The notes: a model not told the origin generated them from the sequence alone. A stretch of 64,000 nucleotides of DNA from Pelagibacterium lentulum (GCF_003992625.1 NZ_RZMW01000041.1:427276-491275), one strand, 5' to 3'. Counted from the first letter of the stretch, positions 48,446 to 57,236 are shown. A program made the numbers and translations.

Positions 48446-49828
48446 TTAGAACTCTGGATAGGCTTCGACGCCGACCTCGGCCTTGTCCAGACCCAGGGCT
48501 TCATCGTCTTCGGAAGGCCGCAGACCGATGGTGGTCTTCAGGATCAGCCAGATTACAAAGCTGGCGACGAAAACGAAGATGCCAACGATCACAATGGAGG
48601 CCAACTGTCCGAACAAGGTTGCGTCAGAATTGGTGAAGACAACCGCGATGGTGCCCCAGATTCCGGCGAACAGGTGAACAGGGATAGCGCCCACAACATC
48701 GTCGATCTTGAGCTTGTCGAGCAGTGGCACGGTCAGGACCACGATTACGCCACCGACGGCTCCGATCAGCGAGGCGGTGCCGAGGCCCGGTGTAAGCGGC
48801 TCGGCGGTGACCGAAACCAAGCCTGCCAGTGCGCCATTGAGGATGAACGTGATATCGACCTTCTTGTAGATGATCGAGGTAAGGATCAACGCAGCAATTG
48901 CACCGCCCGCGGCACCAGCATTGGTGTTGGCCATGATACGGCCAACATCGGCTACATCACCGACCGAGCCCATGGCGAGCTGAGAGGCGCCGTTGAACCC
49001 GAACCAGCCCATCCACAGGATGAAGGTGCCAAGCGTTGCAAGCGCCATGTTCGAGCCAGGCATCGCGTTTACCGAACCATCGGGGTTGAACTTGCCTGCG
49101 CGGGCGCCGATCAGGATCGCACCAGCCAGAGCTGCCCAGCCGCCCACTGAGTGAACGATGGTGGAGCCGGCAAAGTCAGAGAAGCCGAACTGGCTGTCGA
49201 GGAACCCTTCGCCCCAGCTCCAGGAGGCCTGGATGGGATAGATGATCGCGGTCAGGAAGAACACGAAGATCAGGAAGGGCAACAGTTTGATGCGCTCGGC
49301 CACGGTGCCCGAAACGATCGAGGCGGTGGTGGCTGCGAACATGACCTGGAAGAAGAAGTCCGAGGATGTCGAGGCATATTCGAAATCGTCGGCCCCGTCC
49401 GCGGTGATGCCGACAGCTTCGAGAACCGCAACGCCGAAGGCACCCAGATAGCCACCGGTCTCGTCGGCTCCGATGGCCCAATTGCCTAGCGGGTACATGA
49501 GGTTGTAGCCGACCAGATAATAGGCAATGGCAGCAAGCGAGAACAGCGAGATGTTCTTGACCAGCTGCATGGAGACGTTCTTGGTGCGAACGAAGCCAGC
49601 TTCAAGCATAGCGAAGCCGGCTGCCATCCACATCACCAGGATCCCGCCCAGGATCATGATGAACGAGTTGAGGATGAACACCACATCTGCAGAAACGCCT
49701 TCAGAGAGGGTTTCAACGACCTCTTCTGCGGCTTCGGGGTCGACCTCCTGGCCGAAAGCAGGCAAGGCGACGGCGAGAGCGACCAACGCCGCCGTTCCGA
49801 GCAATTTGGTTGATTTGAACGCAGTCAT
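48446..49828 (-). CDS. amt: Ammonium transporter AmtB
   Basis: 460 residues. N-terminal signal peptide (about 1-26), a short periplasmic segment, then eleven transmembrane helices. G-F-A-M-L-E-A-G-F-V-R-T-K-N (near 75), H-S-V-G-G-W-A-A-L-A-G-A (near 230) and the pore histidine region H-L-F-A-G-I-W-G near 400 fit Amt. It follows glnK by 29 bp; GlnK blocks the channel under nitrogen sufficiency. Confidence 0.96.
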   Translation of the reverse strand: MTAFKSTKLLGTAALVALAVALPAFGQEVDPEAAEEVVETLSEGVSADVVFILNSFIMILGGILVMWMAAGFAMLEAGFVRTKNVSMQLVKNISLFSLAAIAYYLVGYNLMYPLGNWAIGADETGGYLGAFGVAVLEAVGITADGADDFEYASTSSDFFFQVMFAATTASIVSGTVAERIKLLPFLIFVFFLTAIIYPIQASWSWGEGFLDSQFGFSDFAGSTIVHSVGGWAALAGAILIGARAGKFNPDGSVNAMPGSNMALATLGTFILWMGWFGFNGASQLAMGSVGDVADVGRIMANTNAGAAGGAIAALILTSIIYKKVDITFILNGALAGLVSVTAEPLTPGLGTASLIGAVGGVIVVLTVPLLDKLKIDDVVGAIPVHLFAGIWGTIAVVFTNSDATLFGQLASIVIVGIFVFVASFVIWLILKTTIGLRPSEDDEALGLDKAEVGVEAYPEF

Positions 49829-49857
49829 TTTTGCTTTTCTCCTAAAAGGGCCCAGGC

Positions 49858-50196
49858 CTAAAGGGCTTCAGTGCCGGTCTCGCCGGTCCGGATGCGAATG
49901 GCCTGTTCGAGGTCCAGGATGAAAATCTTGCCGTCGCCGATGCGCCCGGTCTGGGCCGAATCCTTGATGGCGGTGGCAACTGCGTCGACCTGGGCGGCGT
50001 CCACAGCGATCTCAACCTTGAGCTTGGGCAGAAAGTGAACGGCATATTCCGTGCCGCGGTAAATTTCGGAATGGCCCTTCTGGCGACCATATCCCTTGAC
50101 TTCGGTAACGGTCATGCCATGCACGTCGAGCGAGTTGAGGGCCTGACGGACCTCCTCGAGCCGTGACGGCTTGATAATTGCAATCAGCAGTTTCAT
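49858..50196 (-). CDS. glnK: Nitrogen regulatory protein PII (GlnK)
   Basis: 112 residues from ATG 50196 (M-K-L-L-I-A-I-I-K-P). The uridylylation tyrosine Y51 lies in the T-loop Y-R-G-T-E-Y, and the C-loop K-I-F-I-L-D-L-E is present. Pairing with amt identifies it as GlnK rather than the glnA-linked GlnB. Upstream lies a sigma-54 promoter and an NtrC-type palindrome. Confidence 0.96.
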   Translation of the reverse strand: MKLLIAIIKPSRLEEVRQALNSLDVHGMTVTEVKGYGRQKGHSEIYRGTEYAVHFLPKLKVEIAVDAAQVDAVATAIKDSAQTGRIGDGKIFILDLEQAIRIRTGETGTEAL

Positions 50197-50241
50197 GGGT
50201 GCTCCTTTCCGACTTCCGCACCTGATACGCATGGAAAGGGA

Positions 50242-50257
50242 CTCAAAAGCCGTGCCA
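50242..50257 (-). promoter_or_regulatory. Sigma-54 promoter of glnK-amt
   Basis: Read on the minus strand: TGGCACG (50257-50251), four bases, TTGAG (50246-50242). The -24 element is a perfect match to TGGCACG-N4-TTGCW and the -12 element has the GC replaced by GA. It lies 45 bp from the glnK ATG. Confidence 0.7.
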
Positions 50258-50344
50258 ACCTGGAATTTTTAGTTGTAAGTTGTTGCTTTTACTTCGCTTT
50301 TTGTAGAAGGTGAAGTCTCGTCAAACTCTTGACACAATTGGTGA

Positions 50345-50361
50345 TGCACAAAAATTGTGCA
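50345..50361. promoter_or_regulatory. NtrC-type operator
   Basis: TGCACAAAAATTGTGCA is a perfect TGCAC-N7-GTGCA palindrome, the spacing of NtrC enhancer sites. It lies about 90 bp upstream of the -24 element, the usual distance. The rest of the gap up to the monooxygenase start at 50512 shows nothing further. Confidence 0.7.
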
Positions 50362-50511
50362 TGTTTTGGTGCTAGCTTTAACAAGTGGTGAACAAATCGG
50401 CAATTTGTTCGATGGACTCTCATGCGGCCATTTGGACGCTTGCTGGTGGGGCAGCGGTCGATGCACTATCTTTAGCAACATAGATCCACGGCTAGATATG
50501 CGAGGCCGGAC

Positions 50512-51750
50512 ATGAAGCGCGCCCAGTCCAATGAGAAAACAAGCAGCTTCGATATCTTAATTGTCGGCGCTGGACCCGTGGGGCTGTCGTTGGCAGTAGC
50601 ACTCGCGCGGTCGATCAGCGGTATTTCCATTGCGATTGTGGACCGCCGGATGCCGTCGCCGCCCAAGGATATGCGGGCGTCGGCCATTGCTGCCGGAGCC
50701 GTGCGGCTTTTCGATACCATAGGGGTTTGGGCGGATATGGCCCCCCAGGCAAATCCTATTGTCGCGATGAAAATCACAGACTCGGGGCAAGGGGATATTT
50801 CACGGCCGGTCTTGCTGCGTTTTGATGGCGAAGCTGCGCCGGGCGAGCCGTTCGCGCAGATGGTGCCCAATCGGGCAAGTGGGCCAGCATTGCTCAATGC
50901 TGCACAAGACGCCGGCATCGACTTTATCGCGCCGGTGCAGATCGTTGGCTTTGAAGCGGATGGCGCCAAGGCCAAGCTGCTGCTGGCTGATGGCAAACAC
51001 CTCTGTGCCGACCTGGTTGTTGCCGCCGATGGTGGACGATCGGCGCTACGGGGCTATGCGGGCATAGACACTTTCAATCTCGATTATGGTCAGTCGGGGC
51101 TGGTCACGACCATTGGCCATACGCTCAATCATGAAAATGTCGCTTATGAACATTTCAGGCCGGCGGGACCATTTGCCAGCTTGCCGCTTAAGGGGGGCAA
51201 GCAATCCTCATTGGTCTGGAGCGAAAGCACGGAACGGGCCAAGGCGCTTGGCGAGATGGCGCATGGCGCGTTGGCAGCGGAAATCGAATCGGTGATGGGC
51301 GCGAGTCTTGGCCATGTGACGATCGAGGACGAAGTGCAAGTCTTTCCCCTGACATTGCGCATTGCAAAACGCTTTGCCGCGCCGCGGCTGGCCTTGATCG
51401 GGGATGCGGCGCATGTGATCCATCCCATCGCCGGGCAGGGCCTGAATCTGGGGCTAAAGGATGTCGCTGCGCTCGCAGAGATGGTTGTCGATGCCGTCAG
51501 GCTCGGGCGCGATATCGGCTCTAGCGACGTACTTGAGCGCTACGATTGGGCAAGACGGTTCGATGCGGCTTTGATGGCGCTGGCCACCGATGGCCTCAAC
51601 CGCATGTTTTCCAATGATCTGGCGCCAGTTCGTGCCTTGCGTGACTTCGGACTTTCAACGGTCGATCGAATCGATGGCCTGAAAAGTGCCTTTATCGGAC
51701 ATGCAGCTGGCACCCAAGGCGCAAAACTGCTCAAGGGTATTGCGCTTTAG
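50512..51750 (+). CDS. UbiH/UbiF/COQ6 family FAD monooxygenase
   Basis: 412 residues. FAD-binding V-G-A-G-P-V-G-L-S-L-A (about 19-29), D-G motif V-V-A-A-D-G-G-R-S-A-L-R (about 170-181) and L-I-G-D-A-A-H-V-I-H-P-I-A-G-Q-G-L-N-L-G (about 300-319) define the ubiquinone-hydroxylase family. Which ring position it hydroxylates is not clear; rhizobia use UbiL-type enzymes of this family. A repeat copy begins at the stop codon. Confidence 0.9.
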   Translation: MKRAQSNEKTSSFDILIVGAGPVGLSLAVALARSISGISIAIVDRRMPSPPKDMRASAIAAGAVRLFDTIGVWADMAPQANPIVAMKITDSGQGDISRPVLLRFDGEAAPGEPFAQMVPNRASGPALLNAAQDAGIDFIAPVQIVGFEADGAKAKLLLADGKHLCADLVVAADGGRSALRGYAGIDTFNLDYGQSGLVTTIGHTLNHENVAYEHFRPAGPFASLPLKGGKQSSLVWSESTERAKALGEMAHGALAAEIESVMGASLGHVTIEDEVQVFPLTLRIAKRFAAPRLALIGDAAHVIHPIAGQGLNLGLKDVAALAEMVVDAVRLGRDIGSSDVLERYDWARRFDAALMALATDGLNRMFSNDLAPVRALRDFGLSTVDRIDGLKSAFIGHAAGTQGAKLLKGIAL

Positions 51751-51878
51751 AGCCGTTCAGGATCCGATAGAATCAAATCCTTGGCTCCAAGTTATTGTTT
51801 TGTTGCGTGTCCGAACCACAATACCGTTTCCGCCCCCGGATCAGGTTCATGGGCATGCTTTTGCTGGACACGCTCTAG
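51748..51878. repeat. Dispersed intergenic repeat, copy 2 (UbiH-like / Trm112 gene)
   Basis: About 80 % or more identical by eye to 21845-21973 over its whole length. It spans from the stop codon of the rightward gene to the stop codon of the leftward gene: the final CTAG of the repeat supplies TAG (51877-51875) to the Trm112-like gene. GCGTGTCC and GGACACGC form a perfect 8-bp outer stem. Confidence 0.87.
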
Positions 51879-52096
51879 CGCAGGTTTTCGATTTCGTCTT
51901 CATCGACCTTGCGCGCTGCGTCGAGAACCAGCAGCGGTACACCGCGGCGAATGGGAAAGGCGCGTCGGGCAACAATCGAAATCAGTTCTGTTCCATCATC
52001 GGAGAGCGTCAGGCGAGTCTTGGTGATAGGACAGACCAGCATTTCAAGGGTCTTTCGATCGACCCTGTGGCGGGGATTTTCAGGTTCATCAGCCAT
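51875..52096 (-). CDS. Trm112/YcaR family small protein
   Basis: 73 residues. L-V-C-P-I-T-K-T-R-L (about 20-29) and the R-R-A-F-P-I-R-R-G-V-P-L-L strand pair match the Trm112-like (UPF0434) family; only one cysteine of the zinc-ribbon type pattern is present, as in YcaR. In other organisms Trm112 activates methyltransferases. Its ATG overlaps the stop of the LON-domain gene. Confidence 0.87.
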   Translation of the reverse strand: MADEPENPRHRVDRKTLEMLVCPITKTRLTLSDDGTELISIVARRAFPIRRGVPLLVLDAARKVDEDEIENLR

Positions 52097-52758
52097 TATT
52101 GCAGGATTGCGCCAGTGCGTGCGCGCGCCATTTCCATTTCCGCCAGCGCAATCAGGGTCTCGGCGCGTTCATAAAGGGTTGGCGCTTCCAGCAATGCCTG
52201 CTTTTCGCGTTGTCCATAGGGGCTCAACATGGAAGCGAGATTAACAAGTTCGCCGGTGCCGGTCTCCTCGATTTCTTCCCAATCGACCTCGATCTGAGCA
52301 AACTCGGCATAGGCCCGCAACACAGTGAGCAGGCGGTCGCGGTCGATTTTTTCTTCTCCGAGGCTGCTCATGAAGTCATCGGCAAATCGGGCTGTTGAAA
52401 TTTTTGCCTGCCGATACGGGGTTGCAACAGCGAGTTCGTCAATGAGGTCGAAACGGCACAGGCCTTCAAGCACGATGAAATAGCGATTTTCCGCCTGTTC
52501 CTCGAAATGGATTATGCGACCGATACAGCCAACCTCTTCAAGTGGTACGGCGCCGCGCGGAGCCTCCTCGTCGCTGGCGTCGCGAGGCTGGATCAGCCCG
52601 ATCAGCCGATTGCCGGCCAGAGCGTCGTCGATCATTGCGACAAAGCGCGGCTCGAAAACATTAAGAGGACGATGGGCATCGGGCAAAAGCAGCGCTTTGG
52701 ACAGCGGGAACAGGGCCAGCATGTCGGGAAGTTCGGCGATAGAAGCCGGGCGGCGCAT
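52096..52758 (-). CDS. LON N-terminal (substrate-binding) domain protein
   Basis: 220 residues, consisting of a Lon N-terminal domain without ATPase or protease. L-F-P-L-S-K-A-L-L-L-P (about 16-26), L-N-V-F-E-P-R-F-V-A-M-I (about 33-44) and G-C-I-G-R-I (about 78) are typical. Role unknown; in Hyphomicrobiales it lies with cnoX and Trm112 as here. Confidence 0.9.
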   Translation of the reverse strand: MRRPASIAELPDMLALFPLSKALLLPDAHRPLNVFEPRFVAMIDDALAGNRLIGLIQPRDASDEEAPRGAVPLEEVGCIGRIIHFEEQAENRYFIVLEGLCRFDLIDELAVATPYRQAKISTARFADDFMSSLGEEKIDRDRLLTVLRAYAEFAQIEVDWEEIEETGTGELVNLASMLSPYGQREKQALLEAPTLYERAETLIALAEMEMARARTGAILQ

Positions 52759-52804
52759 GATAAGTCAGCCTTTGGTTTTCCGGTTCAAAAATATCTGCTC
52801 TGGC

Positions 52805-53755
52805 TCAACGGAACAGCAGGGCCGACAACATGCGACGGCCCTTTTGTGTTGCCGGCTCCTTTGGTCCCCAGCTGTCGAACAACTCAAGCAGTTTTTTGCG
52901 TGCTCCATCCTCTTGCCAATCGCGGTCGCGTTTCACGATTTCAAGCAGTTGCTCGGCGGCGGCAAGCTTGTCATTACGCGCATTGAGTATCATGGCGAGA
53001 TCAAAGCGGGCCCGATGGTCGTCTGGATCGGAATTCAGCCGGATCTTGAGTGGTTCGGGGTCGCCCAGTTTTTCGGCTTCAGCAGCCAGTGCAATCGTCT
53101 TTTCAAGCGCCAGAGCCGTCGGATTGTTCGCTCCTTCTGGCAAGAGTGCAAGAGTCTGACTGGCGGCATCGAGATCGCCGTTCTTGACCTGAATCTGGGC
53201 GACCCCGACAAGCGCATCGATATTGTCAGGTGCATGCTGGAGCACCATGGCATAAATCTGAAAGGCACGTTCAAGATCATTGGCCTCAAGCGCCGCGCTG
53301 GCAGCTTCCATTGCCTGTTCGATCTGCTGTTCGATCTGGCTTTTGCCGTTCAGGCCTGCCGTGGCCGCTGCATCAACAAGTTTCTGGGTGAATTTTACGA
53401 TCTCGGATTCCGGCAACGCCCCCATGAAACCGTCGACTGGACGGCCCCCGACAAATCCGAATACGGCAGGGATCGATTGCACTCCCATTTGCCCGGCAAG
53501 GGCCTGATTTTCATCGACGTTGATCTTGACCAGGCGGATTTTACCATTCAGTGCCCGAACGGTTTTTTCCAGAGCGGGCGTAAGGTGTTTGCAAGGGCCG
53601 CACCAAGGTGCCCAAAAGTCGACGAGGACAGGCATCCTCATGGAGACTTCAAGCACATCGGCCTGAAACCTCGCTGTCGACGAATCGATGATGAGGTCAT
53701 CCGAGCTTTGCGCCGTGCCAGGCTGCACGGGATTGGAGCTCATCGTCAGGTCCAT
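52805..53755 (-). CDS. Thioredoxin-TPR co-chaperone, CnoX/YbbN-like
   Basis: 316 residues. Thioredoxin domain (about 30-135) with intact W-C-G-P-C (about 50-54), unlike E. coli CnoX which has S-x-x-C, followed by TPR-like helices (about 140-310). CnoX proteins protect substrates from over-oxidation and hand them to GroEL/DnaK. Start is ATG 53755 or ATG 53743. First gene of the operon with LON and Trm112 proteins. Confidence 0.88.
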   Translation of the reverse strand: MDLTMSSNPVQPGTAQSSDDLIIDSSTARFQADVLEVSMRMPVLVDFWAPWCGPCKHLTPALEKTVRALNGKIRLVKINVDENQALAGQMGVQSIPAVFGFVGGRPVDGFMGALPESEIVKFTQKLVDAAATAGLNGKSQIEQQIEQAMEAASAALEANDLERAFQIYAMVLQHAPDNIDALVGVAQIQVKNGDLDAASQTLALLPEGANNPTALALEKTIALAAEAEKLGDPEPLKIRLNSDPDDHRARFDLAMILNARNDKLAAAEQLLEIVKRDRDWQEDGARKKLLELFDSWGPKEPATQKGRRMLSALLFR

Positions 53756-53916
53756 TGGTAGCGTGTCCTTTTTCTGGTGCCAAAGAGCGTTGATTGCCGT
53801 TAGCCTGACCCATACACCAAGCCGGGTTTGAGCGCAAAGTGCGCAATCAAGCCGTCAGATTTTCGTTGGCGGGTGAACTTTGATCCGTTCGTGGTGCACA
53901 AAGACAAAAATATGGG

Positions 53917-53945
53917 TTGCAATTGATCGGCACGTTGGGCATATA
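53917..53945 (+). promoter_or_regulatory. Putative tRNA-Gly promoter
   Basis: TTGCAA (53917-53922), 17 bp, CATATA (53940-53945), a reasonable sigma-70 pair 47 bp upstream of the tRNA. Confidence 0.42.
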
Positions 53946-53991
53946 GGCGCGCATCAGGTCGCTGCCAAGTGTATGAGGGCCTGATTGGAGT

Positions 53992-54066
53992 GCGGGCGTA
54001 GCTCAGGGGTAGAGCATAACCTTGCCAAGGTTAGGGTCGTGAGTTCGAATCTCATCGCCCGCTCCA
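53992..54066 (+). tRNA. tRNA-Gly (anticodon GCC)
   Basis: Full cloverleaf in 75 nt: acceptor GCGGGCG pairs with CGCCCGC, the D arm is GCTC..GAGC, the anticodon loop contains C-T-T-G-C-C-A-A (anticodon GCC), and the T arm is GTGAG-TTCGAAT-CTCAT (one G-T pair). CCA is encoded. No integrase or direct repeat marks it as an attachment site. Confidence 0.97.
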
Positions 54067-54096
54067 AATTTTCCAAGGCGGACGAGCCTTGAGACC

Positions 54097-54119
54097 AAAG
54101 GGCCGAACGGCCCTTTTTT
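54097..54119 (+). terminator. Terminator after tRNA-Gly
   Basis: GGGCCG (54100-54105), AA, CGGCCC (54108-54113) followed by six Ts; the stem can be extended by AAA/TTT. It lies 30 bp after the tRNA. Confidence 0.88.
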
Positions 54120-54304
54120 GTTTTTCGGGGTTCCGCGTAGCGGCGTCGTCGCCAACATTGGAACGCGACGGGAAAAATTCCCGGCGCCGCCCGAACAGCA
54201 AGAAAACAAGCGATAAAGACCATATTGTCATCTCGGGAAAATTCCCCGATTGTGTCCCGGTGCAAAAAAAATTTTGCCTGCACCAAAAGGGAGCATAAAA
54301 AATC

Positions 54305-55876
54305 ATGCAAAAGACAATTGCCGCTATTGCGGTTCTCATGGCGTCGACCATGCTGGTTGGTCATGCCAATGCTGAGACCGTTCGCTGGGCATCCAGCTTC
54401 GATGCACTGACGAACGATCCGCATTCGCAGAATTCGGGCCGCACTCATAATTTCAATCGTCATATATATGATCCGCTTGTGGGCCGTGATCTGGATGGCA
54501 ACCTTGTGGGCCGTCTGGCGACAGACTGGTACTTGAAAGACGGCGACGATACCGTCTGGGTGTTCGAGCTGCGTGAAGGCGTTACGTTCCACAATGGGGC
54601 CGAATTTACCGCTGAAGACGTGGTTTTCTCGATCAACCGCGCCAAGAGCGAAAACTCCAACATGCGTCAGCTGCATGCGGATGTGGTGGAAGTCCGTGCC
54701 ATTGACGACTACACCGTAGAAGTGCAGATGAGCGGGCCGTCTCCGCTCTATGTGAACAACGTCACCAATACCTTCATCATGGATAAGGATTGGGCCGAAG
54801 AAAACGACGTTATCGACGTGCAAAACTATGCGGCTGGCGAGGAAAATTTCGCGGTCCGCAATACCAATGGTACCGGCCCATACGTGCTGGTTGAACGCGA
54901 TCCGGACGTTCGGTCTACGCTCCAGGCGTTTGACGGCTATTGGGGTGAAACGCCCCAGGTTACCGAAATCATCTGGCTTCCGATCAGCGATCCGGCGACC
55001 CGCATCGCAGCGCTTCTCTCGGGTGAGATAGATTTCGTTCAGGACGTACCGTTCCAGGACATCGAGCGTCTGAGCCAGACCGATGGCATTTCCCTTGTCA
55101 CCGGGCCGGAAAATCGGGTGAGCTATTTCGGTTACAAGGTCTCCGAGGAGCCGCTGGCATCCTCCAACATCACCGATGTGAATCCCCTATCCAATGCTCT
55201 TGTGCGTGAGGCCATTCACCTTGTCGTCGATCGCGAAGCCATCCGGCAGGTCGTGATGCGCGGTCAGGGTACGCCAACCTGCACAGTTGCGCCGCTGCGC
55301 GTAAATGGCTGGCGCGAGGAATATCACGAGTGTGCGCCGGTCGATATTGAGCGCGCGCGCGAGTTGATGGCCGAAGCTGGCTATGAGGATGGGTTCACGA
55401 TTACCCTTGACGTCTCCAACACCGCCCCCAACCACGAAGTTATCGGTCAGGCGGTGGTCGGTATGCTTGGTCAGATCGGGATCGATGCAACGCTTGCGTC
55501 ACGTCCGCAAGCGCAGCATTCTCCCGTCGTTGTCACTGGGGAAACAGATTTCTACATGCTGTCGTGGGGTGTACCGACATTTGACTCGGCCTATATCTTC
55601 AATGACCTTGTGCATTCGCGCACTGGCAGTTACGGCACATATAACCCCTCCGGTTATGCCGATCCCGAGATCGACGCGATGATCCAATCGCTGGGCGTAG
55701 AGACCGATATCGAGGTACGCGATGCAACGATTGCAGCGATCTGGGATGAGATACACGATTACCGTCTGTTGCTTCCAATTCACAATGATCCGCTGGCTTA
55801 TGCAATGCGCGAGGGATTCAATATCGCGGTTCATCTTGAGAACCAGCCCTCAATGACCACGATGACCGTCGAGTAA
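54305..55876 (+). CDS. ABC transporter substrate-binding protein, family 5 (oligopeptide/nickel type)
   Basis: 523 residues with a signal peptide (about 1-23, cleavage after A-N-A). V-F-E-L-R-E-G-V-T-F-H-N-G-A-E-F-T-A (about 80-97) is the family 5 signature; the F-D-A-L-T-N-D-P-H start and C-terminal lobes fit dipeptide/oligopeptide binders. No permease or ATPase genes are nearby, so it must work with a transporter encoded elsewhere. The ribosome binding site is AAAAGGGAG. Confidence 0.9.
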   Translation: MQKTIAAIAVLMASTMLVGHANAETVRWASSFDALTNDPHSQNSGRTHNFNRHIYDPLVGRDLDGNLVGRLATDWYLKDGDDTVWVFELREGVTFHNGAEFTAEDVVFSINRAKSENSNMRQLHADVVEVRAIDDYTVEVQMSGPSPLYVNNVTNTFIMDKDWAEENDVIDVQNYAAGEENFAVRNTNGTGPYVLVERDPDVRSTLQAFDGYWGETPQVTEIIWLPISDPATRIAALLSGEIDFVQDVPFQDIERLSQTDGISLVTGPENRVSYFGYKVSEEPLASSNITDVNPLSNALVREAIHLVVDREAIRQVVMRGQGTPTCTVAPLRVNGWREEYHECAPVDIERARELMAEAGYEDGFTITLDVSNTAPNHEVIGQAVVGMLGQIGIDATLASRPQAQHSPVVVTGETDFYMLSWGVPTFDSAYIFNDLVHSRTGSYGTYNPSGYADPEIDAMIQSLGVETDIEVRDATIAAIWDEIHDYRLLLPIHNDPLAYAMREGFNIAVHLENQPSMTTMTVE

Positions 55877-55905
55877 GGCTCGGTCGCTTTACACAATCAT
55901 GATTG

Positions 55906-55936
55906 GGGCTGCCGGATTGAACCGGCAGCCCTTTTC
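55906..55936 (+). terminator. Terminator after the solute-binding protein gene
   Basis: GGGCTGCCGG (55906-55915), ATTGAA, CCGGCAGCCC (55922-55931), then TTTT. A perfect 10-bp stem. Confidence 0.9.
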
Positions 55937-55951
55937 TTGTCAATTCGGCAT

Positions 55952-57115
55952 TTATTCCAGATGCTGCATCGTCTGACTGAATTCCGAACGCGCCGCCAGA
56001 CGGACACAGTTGCCCCCGGCTCTTCGAGCCTCGGCAAGTGCCCATTGGCTGCGGATGGTCATATCCATAAGGCTGTCGGCAGGTTCGCGTTCGGTAATGC
56101 CAATGGACACCCCGTTTAGACCGGGAATGTCGTTGAGCCGGTTCGACAAGGCCTTGCGCAAATGTTCCGCCCGTCGCCTCGCGGCGAAAAGATTGGCGTC
56201 GGGTTCAAAGATTGAAAAGACGAGCGGTGCAGTGCGACCGACAATCAGATCCTCACCAGCCAGGCGGGTTAACTCTGCTGCCAGTGCCTGAAGGGAATTG
56301 TCGGGGAAAGGGATCGGGAGATCGCAATCGAACTGGATTGCGGTCAGGCCCGCGCGCCGCTCCGTTGGCATCTGATCGAGCCAGCGTTCGACGTTCAGTT
56401 CAAAGCCTCGCTGGTTGAGCAATCCTGTGTTGATGTCACGTTCGGAATTTTGAACAAGAGTGGTCGCGCTTTGTTTTGCTGCCAGAAGGAGCGACAAGAG
56501 TCCGATCGAGAGCACAAGAATTGTGCCCATGGATTGGGAAATTAATGCATAAAAGGTGCTCATATAGTCCGTCGGCTGCCCACCAACGCCGTCGGTCCAT
56601 AGGGCAATGAACGGTTTGGCGAGAAACTGGATGAAGGCCAGAAGAAATAGCCCGGTTAGCAACCAGTCCGCGGGCAGTTTGTCATGTGCCTTGAGCAGCA
56701 AGTAAACGGCATAGAGTGAAGCGGTCGCATAGGGCAATTGATAAAGAAACTGGGCAACAAGGCTGGTGCCGGGCATTTCCAGGACAAACAGGTAAAGTGC
56801 TGTTGAAACTGTCATCAGAACGACAAAGGGCAGACGCCCCTGTCTAAGCCCAAGTCGCATCGCTATGGCATAAATGATGATCAACTGGGCGCTCAAGAAG
56901 CCCAATGCAACGCCAAGACGGCTGATCTGCACCGCTATGTTGCCGGCTACGAGGAGTTCAAAGACCTGCGTAAGCGCACCGACCATAAAGCCGATCGCAA
57001 GAATGTGGGCAGAGCGGTTGAAGCGATCAAAATACGCGATGGAGTAAAAGCTTGCCGCCATCAACCCTGCAACGACAATATTGATCCCCAGCACAAACAA
57101 TGCGCCGTTCATCAT
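55952..57115 (-). CDS. Membrane protein with degenerate GGDEF domain
   Basis: 387 residues. About seven transmembrane helices occupy the first 215 residues. The cytoplasmic C-terminal part begins with R-D-I-N-T-G-L-L-N-Q-R-G-F-E (about 228-241), clearly a GGDEF-domain entry motif, but the active-site G-G-D-E-F is replaced by R-T-A-P-L-V-F near 293. It should therefore lack diguanylate cyclase activity and may be a sensor, a c-di-GMP-independent partner or a decayed enzyme. Start is the first or second Met. Divergent from the outer-membrane protein gene. Confidence 0.8.
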   Translation of the reverse strand: MMNGALFVLGINIVVAGLMAASFYSIAYFDRFNRSAHILAIGFMVGALTQVFELLVAGNIAVQISRLGVALGFLSAQLIIIYAIAMRLGLRQGRLPFVVLMTVSTALYLFVLEMPGTSLVAQFLYQLPYATASLYAVYLLLKAHDKLPADWLLTGLFLLAFIQFLAKPFIALWTDGVGGQPTDYMSTFYALISQSMGTILVLSIGLLSLLLAAKQSATTLVQNSERDINTGLLNQRGFELNVERWLDQMPTERRAGLTAIQFDCDLPIPFPDNSLQALAAELTRLAGEDLIVGRTAPLVFSIFEPDANLFAARRRAEHLRKALSNRLNDIPGLNGVSIGITEREPADSLMDMTIRSQWALAEARRAGGNCVRLAARSEFSQTMQHLE

Positions 57116-57236
57116 GAATCTCGCGGGTTATGCGTTTGAACAACACATCTTGTGGCACGGGTGCAATAAAATTTGGTTAAGCTCATGTTATTGTTTTGCG
57201 CTGAGATTGGTTCGCCCTTGCGCGATTGGGAAGCTT

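Noticed and set aside
50378-50392. CtrA-like TTAA-N7-TGAA upstream of the UbiH-family gene
   Set aside because: One mismatch and no supporting cluster; in AT-rich intergenic DNA this is plausible by chance.
53992-54066. tRNA-Gly as an integration site
   Set aside because: No integrase, no direct repeat of the tRNA 3' end and no composition change in the following genes.
57176-57190. CtrA-like TTAA-N7-TTAT upstream of the outer-membrane gene
   Set aside because: One mismatch in an AT-rich promoter gap; not strong enough to list as a site.
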